Source: Phaeosaccion multiseriatum (Eukaryota; Ochrophyta, other classes). Taken from it: a DNA stretch of 64,000 nucleotides. Positions 49,096-61,977 of this stretch are shown here, one piece after another. The DNA lies in assembly GCA_965112735.1 (NCBI GenBank), contig OZ218950.1:7192001-7256000 (forward strand), written 5' to 3'. A model generated the notes under the pieces. That model searched no databases. It worked only from the letters and a program-made list of their open reading frames with translations, and was not told the origin of the DNA. The translations under genes and the position numbers were made by a program. How positions within the stretch are numbered: position 1 is the stretch's first letter; every line of letters starts with the position of its first letter.

Positions 49096-52000
49096 TCACC
49101 CCCAGCCGTGCCCGCTCCGCTGGGAGCTGCCCGAGGAGAAGGCGCTGGTCTGAAGTTCGTAGATACGCGGCCCCTTCAGCAGCAGGAAGTTCTCCGCACG
49201 GAGCAGCTCCACGAAGCCGTCGAAGTCCGGGATGCTGCTCAGTCATCAGTCAGTCGGTCAGTCAGTCGGTCAGTCAGTCAGTCAGTCATTCAGTCAGTCA
49301 GTCGGTCAGAGGGTAAAGGACGAGGGGGAGAGGAGTCACAAGCATGGGGTGAGGGGCGGAGGGGCTCAGTACAAGGCGTGCAGGGCAAGCGAGGCAGAGC
49401 AGATGGCAGCCAACACGCAGCATACGGTTTTAGTTCCAGCTTCAGTGAAGGCGGCTACTGACCCCCCGCGTGGACACTCGCTCGCAACCCCACTGACTTA
49501 CTTGAGGCCGATTCTGTTGGCGAGGGTAAGCATACTCTGCTTGGAGAACATGGCGCTGCCCTCTCGAGCAGCCTCCTTGTTGAGTGCAGACACAAACACC
49601 TTGACCTGGGGGGGGAGGGAGAGGAGGGGGTAAGGGGGTGTCTGTCAGAGGAGCTGTTGGGGGTCATTTGGGAGGTGTTGGGTAGGGGGGCGCGGGGGCG
49701 GGGGCGGGGGGAGGGGGCAGGAAGGGGCCAGAGGCCGCTCCATGGCGATCGAGGAAAAGGAGGAGCAGCAGCAGAGGGAGCAGGGGGAAGGGGCTAGTGC
49801 GGGCCGGGCCGCAAGACGTTATGAAGGCACAAAGCAAGAGGGCATTGTAAAGCAGCTCACAGATGGCAGCGCAAGATGGAGGGGCGAGGGCAAGTGTGCC
49901 CCCCGGGGCAGCGTAGAAGCAGCGCGAGCGGGCTATTTCCTGTCCCGACACCCCGTACCTGCTTGCCCTTGCCCAGGCCTTTGGAGGAGGAGCGGCCGAA
50001 GTCGATGACGCCATTGTCTCCTGTATAGGCCTCCAAAAGGGCCTGCAGTTGGTGATACAGCAGTGCCAGTTGGATGTACAGCAGGAGGGGGAAGAGTTCA
50101 CAACCATGCCCGGTACCCCGCAAGGAACGGAAGGGGACTCAATCCATGCCTGACATTGGCATTGGGTATGGGGCAATGCTTGACATTGGCATTGGGTATG
50201 GGGCAATGCTTGACATTGGCATTGGGTATGGGGCAATGCTTGACATTGGCATTGGGTATGGGGCAATGCCCTGACATTGGCATTGGGTATGGGGCAATGC
50301 TTCCCCTCCCTCTACTCAAGCCTGCTCTCTCTCTTCTCTCTCTCTTCCTCTCTCATCTCTCTCCCTCTCCCCATCTCTCTCCCTCTCTTCCTCTCTCTCT
50401 CTCCATCTCTCCCTTCTTTCTCTCCCCCACCCCTCTCTCCTTCCCTCTCTCTCTTCGAATAGACCCGCTCTCCACGTCCCGAGAGAGAGAGAGAGTGAAA
50501 CGGCAAGTGCCCCTGCCCCACTGCCCCACTGCCCCACTGCCCCACTGCCCCACTGCCCCACCCACCTCTCCCCCACCTTCACCCTCCTCTCCCTACCTCT
50601 CCCCCACCTTCACCCTCCTCTCCCTACCTCTCCCCCACCTTCACCCTCCTCTCCCTACCTCTACCCCACCTTCACCCACCTCTCCCTACCTCTACCCTCC
50701 TCCTCTCCTCTCCTCTCCTCTCCCTCCTCCTCTCCTCTACCCTCCTCCTCTCCTCTCCTCCTCCTCTCCTCTATCCTCCTCCTCTCCCCTCCTCCTCTCC
50801 TCTCCTCTACCCTCCTCCTCTTCTCTCCTCTCCTCTACCCTCCTCCTCTCCTCTCCTCCTCCTCTCCTCTATCCTCCTCCTCTCCCCTCCTCCTCTCCTC
50901 TCCTCTCCCCTCCTCCTCTCCTCTCCCCTCCTCTTCCCTCCTCCTCTCCTCTCCTCTCCTCTCCTCTCCTCTCCTCTCCTCTCCTCTCCTCTCCTCTCCT
51001 CTCCCCTCCTCCTCTCCTCTCCTCTCCTCACCTCTTGCATCATATCCACAACATCCTTGGCATCCTGACGAGTCACTTCCTCTCTGAGCTCGGCCCTCGC
51101 CCTGGCCTGAGACAGGCGCACAAGCGACTCAAGCTGGCGGGTAGTGATGGGCATGGATTGGCCGTCGCTGGCCTGAGCGAGGGGGGGGGGGAGAGGAGAG
51201 GAAAGGGGTGGGTTGGAGAGAGGAGAGAGGAGAGGAGGGAAGAAGAGAGGAGAGGAGAAAAGAGGAGAGAAGAGAGGAGAGAGAAGAGGAGAGGACAGGA
51301 AAGAGTGGGAGAGAAGAGAGAGGAGAGGAGAGGGGTGGAGAGAAGAGGAGGGGAGACAAGAGGAGGGGAGAGGAGAGGAAGGGGCGGAGGGGGGAGAGGA
51401 CAGGAGAGGAGAGATGAGAAGAGAGAAGAGAAGAGAAGTGGAGAGAAGGGGAGAGGACAGGAGAGGAGAGGGGTGGGTTGGAGAAGAAAGAGAGGGGAGA
51501 GGAAGGGGGAGGGGGAGAGATAGGTGAGGAGAGAAGAGGAGGAAAGAGGAGAGAAGAAAAGAGGAGAGGAAAGGAGAACAGGGGGGGAAAAAATGAGAGG
51601 AGAGGACAGGGGTGGAGAGGAGAGGAAAGGGGCGCAGAGGAGAGGAGAGGAGAGGAGAAGAAGGGGGAGGGGCGGAGAGACGAGGGGAGAAGAGATGGGT
51701 GGGTTGCAGAGAGGAGAGGAGAGGAGGAAGGGGGAGAGGGGGAGACATAGGTGAGGAGAGGAGAGAGGAGCGAAGAGGAGAGGGGCAGAGAGAGAGAGAG
51801 AAGAGAGGAGAGGAGAGAGTCAGTCTGTTGCCCTGCCTGCTCTACATCTTGGTCCGTCTTGCCTGCTGCCTTCCTTCCCTGTCTTGTCCCTCACAGATGG
51901 CAAGAGAAAAAGGGAGCCGCGCTCTCTTGCGCCGTCTCGGCCCACACTGTCTGCGTCAACGCACGCACGCCCTCTATGCCTGGGGTAGTCCTGTCACTCA

Positions 52001-52674
52001 CTCACTCACTCACTCACTCACTCACTCACTCACTCACTCACTCACTCACTCCCTCCCTCCCTCCCTCACTCACTCCCACTCACTCATTCCCTTCACTCAC
52101 TCACTCACTACTCACGCATTCACTCACTCCCTCCCTCAATCACTCAAATCACTCACGCCCTCATTCAATGACTCCCTCATATGGCACGAACTCCGTCACT
52201 CACTCACCTCCTTCCTCATAGTCAGGTAGAGCTTCTGCAGCACTCTGCTCAAGCAGTCAGACCAGGGCAGGGCAGTTGGTGATACAGGGCAAGGCAGAGC
52301 AGCAGGAAGGAAGGGCCAAAATCCGGGGGGGGGCACGAGCAAAAGCAACGTCCAATGAATGACACAGGCATATAGGCTGTTGCCCCACAATGAATCATGC
52401 AGGTGTACAGGCCCGCTGAACCATAGAGGCATATGGGTCCTCACCTGGCTGCCTCGAGGCTGAGCTTGGGGCTGACGTAGCGCTTGGCGTAGGCGATGTA
52501 TTTGCGGATGAGATCGGGGGGGAGAGGGTCCAGAGAGTATCTGCAGGCAGCGGGGCACGGGGGGGGGAGAGGGAGGGAGACAGAATAGTGGGAGAGGAAG
52601 AGAGACAGAGAATGAGAGAGAGAGGGAGTGATACAGGCAGAGATAGAGGGAGAGAGACGGAAAGAAAATAGGCG

Positions 52675-52713
<39 letters not shown>

Positions 52714-55700
52714 GCAGAGCGACGAAGCGCCAATTCGGGCAGCAGCGAAGACACCAGAGCAGGGCCGCATTGCTGCTCCTAGGAGACTGGATACGCGCCC
52801 TACGTACCCGTACGTACCCTTATGTCCCCCTTACGTATGCACCCCTCTTACACCTCTGCATCTCTTACCTGGCTGTGCTGGCCTTGAGGCGCTGAGAGAG
52901 GACCGTCGGTCCCTCGATCGGTCCCTCTGGGCCCTCTGTGTGTGCATGGGTGTGTGCATGCGTGCGACCCTGGAGGGCGAAGGCGGACAGAAAGCCCCCG
53001 CCTGCCCCCTCCTCATCCCTGTCCCCGCCCCCCGCGCGGCCTGCCAGCAGATGGAGCCGTTGCGTTGGGCCAGGGTTGTGAGGAGAGCAGTGCGAATACC
53101 GAGACACCCGATATGCTATCTCGACATCTCTATTTCCAATACCGAGACACCCGATATACTATCTCGACATCTCTATATCCAATATCGAGACACCCGATAA
53201 ACATTTCGAGATGTCTACATCCAATAAATACCCTATGTCATCCCCCCTCCATACCTGGTGTGTGTGGTATGTGTGCCCCCCCCCTTTCCTTCCCGTCCGC
53301 CAAGGCGTGCAGACGCATGACGTGCCTGGAAAGCTTATCATCGTGCTCTGCATCGGCTTTGTCCACAAGGATGAACACCAGGTCGAACCTTGTCACGCAC
53401 GCACGTACACACGCAAACAAGCAAGCAGGCCCGCACACACACGGACACACACGGACACACATCGTACACGCACGCACGTACACACGCAAGCAAACAAGCA
53501 AGGAGGCACCAACATACACGTAAGCAAGAAGCATGCAATTAAGCAACAAGGCAACAAGAGCGCAGATTCAAGTGCCCCCCTTTGGTCCTACATGGCAGGG
53601 CAGATTCAACTTGCCTTCCAGCGCTTGCCTCCCAGCGCCCTCCCGCCCCTTCACTCTACGCACATGCCCCCCCACCCCGACGCGCCCACCTCCGACTCGC
53701 ATCCTGACACCCCCCACCTGCTGAGCAGCGCCGAGCTCATCTTGAGATTCTCAGCCACGCTCTTGTCTTTGTTATAGTGCCCACCGATGGGGTTGGCCGC
53801 GGCCATCACGCTGCAGGGTTGGTGATTCACAGTCGCAGTCAACAGTTGGCGGTAGGGGGTAGTCCAGTCACAGTTGGCGGGTGGCAGAGCACCAGTCAGT
53901 CCAGCAATTCAATGCACACACACGCGTCTTTCCCGAGGGGGGTCTGCCCCGAGGGGCCTGCTGCCATCTGGTGCCTTCCATCATACGTCCTCCTACCTGC
54001 ACCTCGCCGACAAACTGGCAACAACCCCGCTCTTGGCCACCGAGATCTAAGGCAAAGCAGGGCAGGAGGGAAGGGGTAGGAGCACAGACGTTGCTTAGGC
54101 CAGGGGCAGGGGCGGCAGGGAGAGTCCTTGGGGCTCGAGGCTGGAGGCTTGAGGTTGAGAAAGCAGTCCAGCAGTCCACGGGGCTGGCCATGTGCAGTGT
54201 ACGGCTTGTTTGCCTTGCCCCCAGCGCTGACTGACACTCGCACTCTGGCACCGCTGTCCCGTCCCGAGCACTGGCACTGACACTGCTTTGAAGCCGTTGA
54301 GGGAAGGAAGGCCCTTCCCCGTCCCATGCCGCAACACAACACAACGGACCACGAAATTGAATACACGCACGCACGCACGCACGCACGCACACACCCACGT
54401 ACCTGCTGCTGCTCCATGGACTCGAGCATGGCATGAGGGTCGCAGGCCAGCTTGTCGAATTCGTCGATGCAGCACACCCCTGCAGGGGAGGGGGGCCACA
54501 CGCATAAAGAGAGACACACGAGAGAGGGAGGGAGACGAGAGGGACAAGACAGAGACGCGAGGGACAGAGGAGAGCAGAGGGGGGGTCGGGACATAGAACG
54601 AGCGAGACAGAGAGAGAGCCGGAAAAGAGAACGAGCGAGAGAGAGAATGAGCGAGAGCTGCGTGAGAGAGGGAGGGACAGAGACAAGTGTGTGGGAGAGG
54701 GAGAGCGGAGTACCGTCAGCGGCCTCCAGGCAGGGCACCTCCCCCCCATCCCCGCCCCCCTTCAAGTACCATCAACTGCCACCATCCAGCCCCCCTGCCG
54801 TACCCCTTACCCTGGTCAGAGAGCACGAGGCCCCCCACCGACTGCCGTCCATCCCCCCCCCATCAAGTGCCATTCCCCCCTTATCCTAGTAAGTCAATAA
54901 CTATACATCCCCCCCTTACCCTGATCTGAGAGCACGAGGGCCCCTGCCTCAAGTCCCACTTCGCTTCCCTCCTTCACGAGCGTCACGGTGAGGCCCGTGG
55001 TGGAGGTGGTGTTGCCGCATACGTACACAGAGCGAGGCGCGACCTGGTGTCAGGACAATCGCCGCCGCCGGAGAGAGGGAGGGGGGAGGGTGGAGGTGAA
55101 GGGGAGGGTGAGGTGAGGTGTATGGCAATCGAGGGGCCCGCCGACTCCATTGACTCCAACCCACTCCACTCCACTCTATTTCCCTTCCTTCCCTCCTTCC
55201 CTCCTTCCTTCATCCCTTCACTCATCTCCACTTCTCGTCTTTCTCTTCCTCCTTCCTTCCTTCCTTCCTTCCTTCCTTCCTTCCTTCCTTCCTTCCTTCC
55301 TTCCTCCTTCCTTCATACCGGCCCACCCCCTTCCACTCATCTCCACTTCTCTTCCTTCTCTTCGCCTTCCTTTGTTCCTCCCTTTGCTCCTTCCTTCCTT
55401 CCATCCATCCTTCCTTCCTTCCTGTGTCCTGCGGCTCTTGTGAAGCTCCTGTTCGCCTCTCTCTATCCCCGTGTGCCCATCCACTCCCCTTCCACTCCCC
55501 CGCCTCAGCAAGTGGCCGGCCCACGCACCCACCAACCCACCCACCCACCCACCCAATCACACCCACCCAACCACACCCACCCACGCACGCACGCAACGCA
55601 CCCACCCCCCACGTGATGCCCTGCCCGGAGCATGTGGCTCTTGCCCATATGCCCTGCCCGGAGTATGGGGCGCTTGCCCCACCCTCCCTCTCTATGTTCC

Positions 55701-58700
55701 CCCCTCTCTCTCTCTCCCTCTGCCCTCTTCCTATCTTCTCTCTCTTATCTCTGATCACTCCTCTCCCCCCCCCTCTCTCCCTGTCCCTCCTTCTCTCTCC
55801 CCCGCTCTCCCGTCACTCCCCCCCCCTCTCTCTCCCTGTCCCTCCCTCTCTCCTACCCTCCCACCTGATGCACTGCCCGAAGCATTTGGCTCTTGCCCAG
55901 GCCGGGGTCCCCCACCACAAGTACGTGCAAGTCCGATCGCACGGGGATCTCACTCTCTCGGGGGGAGCCGCCGAACAGGGCCAGCACCAGCCCAGCCTGG
56001 AGGGTTGGGGGTATACAAGTTGGTGATATACAGAGGGTGGTACACAGAGGGTGGGGGGTTGAGGGCATGTGATAGACGCAAAGAAGTTTTGATCGAAGAT
56101 TTAGCAGAGGGAGAGGGGGTGGGGGGGGGGGCGGGGAAGAGGCACACACACACAGAGAGAGAGAAGAGAGAAAGGGAGAGAGAGAGCACGAGAGAGAGAA
56201 AGAGAGGGCCAGAGAAGGAGAGAGAGAGAGGGCCAGAGAAAGAGAGAGAGAGAGGGCCAGAGAAAGAGAGAGAGAGAGGGCCAGAGAAAGAGAGAGAGAG
56301 AGGGCCAGAGAAAGAGAGAGAGACAGAGAAAGATGGAAAAAAAACGGAAAGAGAGAGCCACAGAGAGCAAGAGAGAGAAAAAGAGAGAGAGAGACGGTAT
56401 GAGGGAGAGAGCCAGAGCCAGAGAGGTAGAGAGAAGAGAGGCAGAGAGAGGGACAGATAGACAGAGAGAGGGACAGATAGACAGAGAGAGAGACACAGAG
56501 AGACAGAGAGAGGGACAGATAGACAGAGAGAGAGACACAGATAGACAGAGAGAGGGACAGATAGACAGAGAGAGAGACAGATAGACAGAGAGAGGGACAG
56601 ATAGACAGAGAGAGGGACAGATAGACAGAGAGAGGGACAGATAGACAGAGAGAGGGACAGATAGACAGAGAGAGGGACAGATAGACAGAGAGAGGGACAG
56701 ATAGACAGAGAGAGGGACAGATAGACAGAGAGAGAGACAGATAGACAGAGAGAGGGACAGATAGACAGAGAGAGGGACAGATAGACAGAGAGAGGGACAG
56801 ATAGACAGAGAGAGGGACAGATAGACAGAGAGAGGGACAGATAGACAGAGAGAGGGACAGATAGACAGAGAGAGGGACAGATAGACAGAGAGAGGGACAG
56901 ATAGACAGAGAGAGGGACAGATAGACAGAGAGAGGGACAGATAGACAGAGAGAGAGACAGATAGACAGAGAGAGGGACAGATAGACAGAGAGAGGGACAG
57001 ATAGACAGAGAGAGAGACAGACAGAGAGAGGGACAGATAGACAGAGAGAGGGACAGATAGACAGAGAGAGGGACAGATAGACAGAGAGAGGGACAGATAG
57101 ACAGAGAGAGGGACAGATAGACAGAGAGAGAGACAGATAGACAGAGAGAGGGACAGATAGACAGAGAGAGGGACAGATAGACAGAGAGAGAGACAGATAG
57201 ACAGAGAGAGGGACAGATAGACAGAGAGAGGGACAGATAGAGAGAGGGACAGATAGACAGAGAGAGGGACAGATAGACAGAGAGAGGGACAGATAGACAG
57301 AGAGAGAGACAGATAGACAGAGAGAGGGACAGATAGACAGAGAGAGGGACAGATAGACAGAGAGAGGGACAGATAGACAGAGAGAGGGACAAATAGACAG
57401 AGAGAGGGACAGATAGACAGAGAGAGGGACAGATAGATAGAGAGAGGGACAGATAGACAGAGAGAGGGACAGATAGACAGAGAGAGGGACAGATAGACAG
57501 AGAGAGGGACAGATAGACAGAGAGGGGGACAGATAGACAGAGAGAGGGACAAATAGACAGAGAGAGGGACAGATAGACAGAGAGAGGGACAGATAGACAG
57601 AGAGAGGGACAGATAGACAGAGAGAGGGACAGATAGACAGATAGAGAGACAGATAGACAGAGAGAGGGACAGATAGACAGAGAGAGGGACACAGATAGAC
57701 AGAGAGAGGGACAGATAGACAGAGAGAGAGACAGATAGACAGAGAGAGGGACAGATAGACAGAGAGAGAGAGACAAATAGACAGAGAGAGGGACAGATAG
57801 ACAGATAGAGAGACAGATAGACAGAGAGAGGGACAGATTGAAAGAGAGAGAGACAAATAGACAGAGAGAGGGACAGATAGACAGAGAGAGGGACAGATAG
57901 ACAGAGAGAGGGACAGATAGACAGAGAGAGGGACAGATAGACAGAGAGAGGGACAGATAGACAGAGAGAGGGACAGATAGACAGAGAGAGGGACAGATAG
58001 ACAGAGAGAGGGACAGATAGACAGAGAGAGGGACAAATAGACAGAGAGAGGGACAGATAGACAGAGAGAGGGACAGATAGACAGAGAGAGGGACAGATAG
58101 AAAGAGAGAGGGACAGATAGACAGAGAGAGGGACAGATAGACAGAGAGAGAGACAGATAGACAGAGAGAGGGACAGATAGACAGAGAGAGAGACAGACAG
58201 ATAGAGAGGGGAACAGCGACAGAGAGGGACACACTGACTGAGAAACAAACTGACAGACACACAAAGAGACACAGAGCGGGACAGAAACATAGATGGACAG
58301 GCAGAGAAACAGACTGACAGAAACAGACATACCCTCTCCCTCCTCCTGTCTGCCCATATGCCTATCCTCCTGTCTGCCCATATGCCTGCCCTCCTCCTTC
58401 CCACACGCCTGTCATACTCCTGCCCATATGCCTGCCCTCCCTGTGCCCATACGCCTGTCCTCCTGGCTGACCTTGATGAGATCATGGCCGAAGATGCCCG
58501 GGCACAGGGACGCCACAAGCAGCGCAAAGGGGCTCTCGTCACTCGCGATCTCTCTGGACAGACGAGAGGCATATGGGCCAGGGAGGAAACAGGGGCGGGC
58601 ATACGGGCGGACGAGTGAGGGCACGAAGGGGGGGAGTAGGGAGAAGGTAAGGAGGCCGAGGCCGGGCCCTTCTCTCTCGGCCGATGGCACCAGATGGAGG

Positions 58701-59527
58701 GCGCCTCTTCTGTTTTTACTGTGACAATCGTTGATCATTGGCTGGCTGCTTGGTGCCTGCTTGGTTGGATGAGGTCTAAAAACTGAAATTGAAATTACTA
58801 CCCCAAGTGCTCAGCTCACCGGATGGCCTTGAGGTCTTGGCGGGAAAACTCGACGTCCCCCGCGGGGTCGAGCTTGGACTGGTCCTAAACGCAGAGATGG
58901 AGAGTAGAATCGGCACCAAGGGAAGCAGAATCGGGGAGCAGTATCGGGTGTCAGAGGACAGCGGTGCCCCTCTCTCTCTCTCTCCTCTAGAGACTGTGAG
59001 ACTGTGAGAGAGTCAGTCCCACAGAGAGCCAAGGAGTGGTGGGAGGGGTGAAGTATCTGGCCATGTACCACCAATGCTTGTACCAGCAACGGATGGCCAG
59101 GTAGGCAGGCGGGCAGGCAGGCAGGCAGGTATCACACCTTGTTCTTGAGCCTTCTAGAATTGACGAGCGAATTGGCGCACACGAACTGCAAGTGAAGGCC
59201 CGAGGCAGACGCCTTCTTGTTCATACGTCCGCGAGCGAACTCCGCGTTGATGGACTTGACGATGCCTGCGGCGATGCAGCAGTTGGTGATACAGATGGGG
59301 CAGAGCAGCGGTTGGGTGTTGGCGAGGTGCATACTGGACGATCACTCGGGTGCGTGTGTGTACGTGCATGTGTCCGTGTGTGTTGTGTGTGAGCATGCAT
59401 GTTTCCATATGCGTTGTTTGTGTGCGTGTACGTGCCTGTATTGTGTGTGTGTGTGTTTGTGTGTGTATTTTGCGTGCATGTGTGTGTGTGTGTGTGTTGT
59501 GTGTGTGTCGGCTCTGTGTGTACGTGT

Positions 59528-59558
<31 letters not shown>

Positions 59559-60557
59559 CGTGCATGTGGGCGTGTGTGTGCGCGCGTGTGGGGCGTATTT
59601 CCGCATGACACACACACCCTCTGTGGCAAGAGGGGCAAGAGAGAAGCATAACACTAGGCAGAGAGAGTCCGTATATGGACTTCGCACCCCACATTCCCTT
59701 CCCTCCCCATGTGCCTACATATATATGTATATATATATTGTATATATATATGTATATATATATCCATATATGTCCTATGCCCATATACCTCCGATGGTGA
59801 CGACGTCCCCCGGGATGCAGGTCTCCACGAGGTCCTCCGTGAGCTCCACCTTAAGTAAGAAAGTATGTCAATGAGTTGGCGCTTGTAAGTCAATGATATT
59901 TAGTGTTCTTTCCTTATGCCCATGACTCTTCTCAACTCACCTCCACAGAGCGAGGCATGCGGCCTGCCTCCGACGCTTCGTTTTCGATCTCCTTCAGGTG
60001 CACGTACAGGTGCAGTTTCAGTATTAGTTTCATGCCTGTGGATAGATCCATGGACCCATCGCTCGCCCGCTTCTGAGCTCACGCACACGCACGCACCTGC
60101 AGCTTGACCTTTTGATAGTCCACAGTCACGGCACTGTCTCGCAGCAGCTCGAACGTCTGCAGAGGGAGGGCACAGAGGGTACAGTATCGGTGGGCAGGTG
60201 GGCACCACAGAGAGGCACAGTGAAACAGAAGGGAGGGAGGGGGGGGGATTGGTGGCGGTGTATGTCCCGTTCTCCTTCCCTCTCTCGGCTCCACCCACCC
60301 TTGCTCTGCAGCCCTCCCCGCTGCACGAGCTGGGGGGGTTAAACTTGCCGTCCACGAAGTGCCTGGGCATGAGGCTGTCACACTTGGAGCACCGGAAGTC
60401 CGCCCGAAGCACCATGGGGCTGAAGGCACGCACACACACACGCACACACACACGCACACACACACGCACACACACACACGCGCGGAGGATGAGGTCACGC
60501 ACGCACACACACACACACACACACACATACACACACACGCACACGCACACACACACG

Positions 60558-60605
<48 letters not shown>

Positions 60606-60608
60606 CAC

Positions 60609-60695
<87 letters not shown>

Positions 60696-61977
60696 CGCAG
60701 CAAGGGCGAGCCCAGAGCAGAGCACTACTCTCTACTTTGTTTGGCCCTCCTCGCCTCCGCCGCCATTTGTGACTGTACCACCAACACATGCTCGCGCTTC
60801 AGAGCCACGCACCCACGCACTAACATCACGCACTACACTCAAAGGCTGGACGGACCGGGAACTTCAAACTCTGCCCCTAGAGGCACGAGTGCGTGCGTGC
60901 GTGGGTGGGTGTGCGACCTACCTGATGCTGGACACGCGCAGCACGTTTCCCACGAGGCTAATGTACTTTCCCGCCAAATTGGCCTTGAGCTCAGACACTC
61001 CAAAGGGGGGCGAGCCCACCACTCGAGCCGTCAGCTGTGGCAGGGGCAGGAATAGAGGTAGGGGCGGGAATGTAAGATTGAGAAAGAAAAAAAAAGGCGG
61101 GCAGAGAGAGAGACCGAGTGTGATGGAAGGGGAGGAGAGAGACGGACAGAAAGACAGATGCAGTGATGGTGCCATTGAGATGGAGCGCTTCGGACAGAAA
61201 GACAGACGCAGTGATGGTGCCATTGAGATGGTGCCATTGAGATGGTGCCATTGAGATGGTGCCATTGAGATGGAGCGCTTCCGGTGGGGACGCACCTTGT
61301 GACTGAGGTTGAGGTCGGGGTGGGTGGCGTGTCTGATGAGGACGAGGGCCATGTCCAGGCAGCCCAGCATGACTCGCGGATTGTCGAACAGCGCCTGCTT
61401 CAGGCTCACAGATCCGCCGCTCTCCTCCTGGACCTGCCGCACGCACGCAGCACGCAGGGTCAGGCTCTGATGATACAGAGGAAACACGTGCGCGCGCCCT
61501 TGCCCTTTCTCGTCCCCTCCCCACCCTCTCACATACCAGCTCGCACAACTCGTCGTGGGCAAAGACGACGGACGTAGCTGTGCGGAGGTCGCAGCCGTGC
61601 AGCGGCCCCTTCCTCCTGGCTCGGCCGCCCCAACCTGCTCCCTCCCCCTGACCGTCTTCGCCTTCACCCCCATCCGAAGCCTCTGCTGCTACTGCGGCCC
61701 TCGCCCCTGCCTCTGCTCGCTCGATAGTGTTCTTGAAGAGGCAGATTGTGGCCAAGCGAGGATCTGGAGAAGAAGAAGGACAGGAAGAAAGCATGAGCAC
61801 CAGCCCCCCCCCTCCTCTCCTTTAGCGATGGACGGGCTTACCCAAGTCACTCGGAGGCGGCTCTGCCTCCCCGCCCGCCCCCTCGAAGTACTCGGGCCAC
61901 AGCGCAAGACTTTGTCGAAGCTCCGCACGGCTCAGGGAGGTCGGGCCTCGCCGCTGCCGACCCCCTGGCGGCGCCAT
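49096..61977 (-). CDS. MCM8: MCM8 replication/repair helicase
   Basis: MCM8, with MCM9, acts in homologous recombination and meiotic repair. About 24 exons. ATG 61977 begins [15 protein letters not shown] and [11 protein letters not shown]-terminal pieces include [18 protein letters not shown] (about 61035-60923), a zinc finger [15 protein letters not shown] (about 60424-60298), PGDVVTIGG (about 59850-59790) and [20 protein letters not shown] (about 59266-59140). Exon 55996-55865 holds Walker [14 protein letters not shown]. Then follow [20 protein letters not shown] (about 55045-54920), Walker [13 protein letters not shown] (about 54480-54403), [15 protein letters not shown] (about 54047-54003), [20 protein letters not shown] (about 53815-53715) and [10 protein letters not shown] (about 53392-53300, with the arginine finger SR before it). 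The C-terminal half has [41 protein letters not shown] sequence and [20 protein letters not shown], characteristic of MCM8 rather than MCM9 or MCM2-7. Stop at 49096. Confidence 0.93.
50150..50303. repeat. 30 bp tandem repeat, five copies, in an MCM8 intron
   Basis: Unit GACATTGGCATTGGGTATGG plus GGCAATGCTT. The copies are almost identical, suggesting recent amplification. Confidence 0.9.
50500..51035. repeat. Polypyrimidine tract downstream of MCM8 exon 21
   Basis: CTGCCCCA units, four ~33 bp units with CTCTCCCCCACCTTCACCCT, then CTCCTCTC arrays up to the exon. In the minus-strand transcript this intron is GA-rich. Confidence 0.9.
51180..51815. repeat. Polypurine tract upstream of MCM8 exon 21
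   Basis: GAGGAGAGGA arrays for more than 600 bp. In the minus-strand transcript this intron is CU-rich and leads into the exon 21 acceptor. It is broadly complementary to the tract on the other side of the exon. Confidence 0.9.
51989..52100. repeat. CACT tetranucleotide repeat in an MCM8 intron
   Basis: About 15 CACT units, followed by looser CTCACTCC variants. Confidence 0.85.
55240..55430. repeat. TTCC tetranucleotide repeat in an MCM8 intron
   Basis: About 15 consecutive TTCC units at 55246-55305, then interrupted copies. Confidence 0.85.
56150..56340. repeat. GA tract and ~24 bp GGCCAGAGAAAGAGAGAGAG tandem repeat
   Basis: About five copies of a ~24 bp unit containing GGCCAGAGAAAG, next to the large minisatellite in the same MCM8 intron. 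Confidence 0.85.
56451..58207. repeat. Large 20 bp minisatellite in an MCM8 intron
   Basis: Unit GGGACAGATAGACAGAGAGA repeated for about 1.75 kb (roughly 85-90 units by length). Scattered variants include GAGACAG for GGGACAG, ACAAATAG, and short units lacking GATAGACA. Because 20 is not a multiple of three and the unit has no stop codon on the minus strand, all three minus frames stay open for more than 750 codons without being genes. Confidence 0.97.
59345..59600. repeat. TG-rich microsatellite in an MCM8 intron
   Basis: Impure GTGTGTG runs with GTGCATG and GTACGTG interruptions. Confidence 0.85.
59717..59772. repeat. TA-rich tract (TATATATGTATA units) in an MCM8 intron
   Basis: About 55 bp of ATATATGTATAT repeats, near-palindromic, in otherwise GC-rich sequence. 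Confidence 0.85.
60425..60692. repeat. CA/CG-interrupted CA microsatellite in an MCM8 intron
   Basis: About 265 bp of CACACA with regular CACACGCA interruptions. It starts directly after the zinc-finger exon border (exon start near 60424). Confidence 0.9.

Noticed and set aside
50150-50303. Possible CRISPR-like array (regular 30 bp units)
   Set aside because: The units are head-to-tail with no variable spacers, in a eukaryotic intron; it is a plain minisatellite.
50063-51750. Long Ser/Pro-rich and Arg/Glu-rich open frames on both strands
   Set aside because: Products of CTCCT/GAGGA simple repeats in two MCM8 introns; the short true exon ([13 protein letters not shown]) lies between them.
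55853-58602. Three overlapping minus-strand open frames of about 770-840 codons made of [14 protein letters not shown] repeats
   Set aside because: They are three readings of the same 20 bp minisatellite, which lacks stop codons on that strand. The real exons around it belong to MCM8, and no protein family matches.
49096-61977. Assignment of the helicase to MCM9 or a core MCM2-7 subunit
   Set aside because: The C-terminal DFDGFVELL...[12 protein letters not shown] ending, [13 protein letters not shown] and [17 protein letters not shown] fit MCM8. MCM2-7 C-termini and the MCM9 extension are absent.
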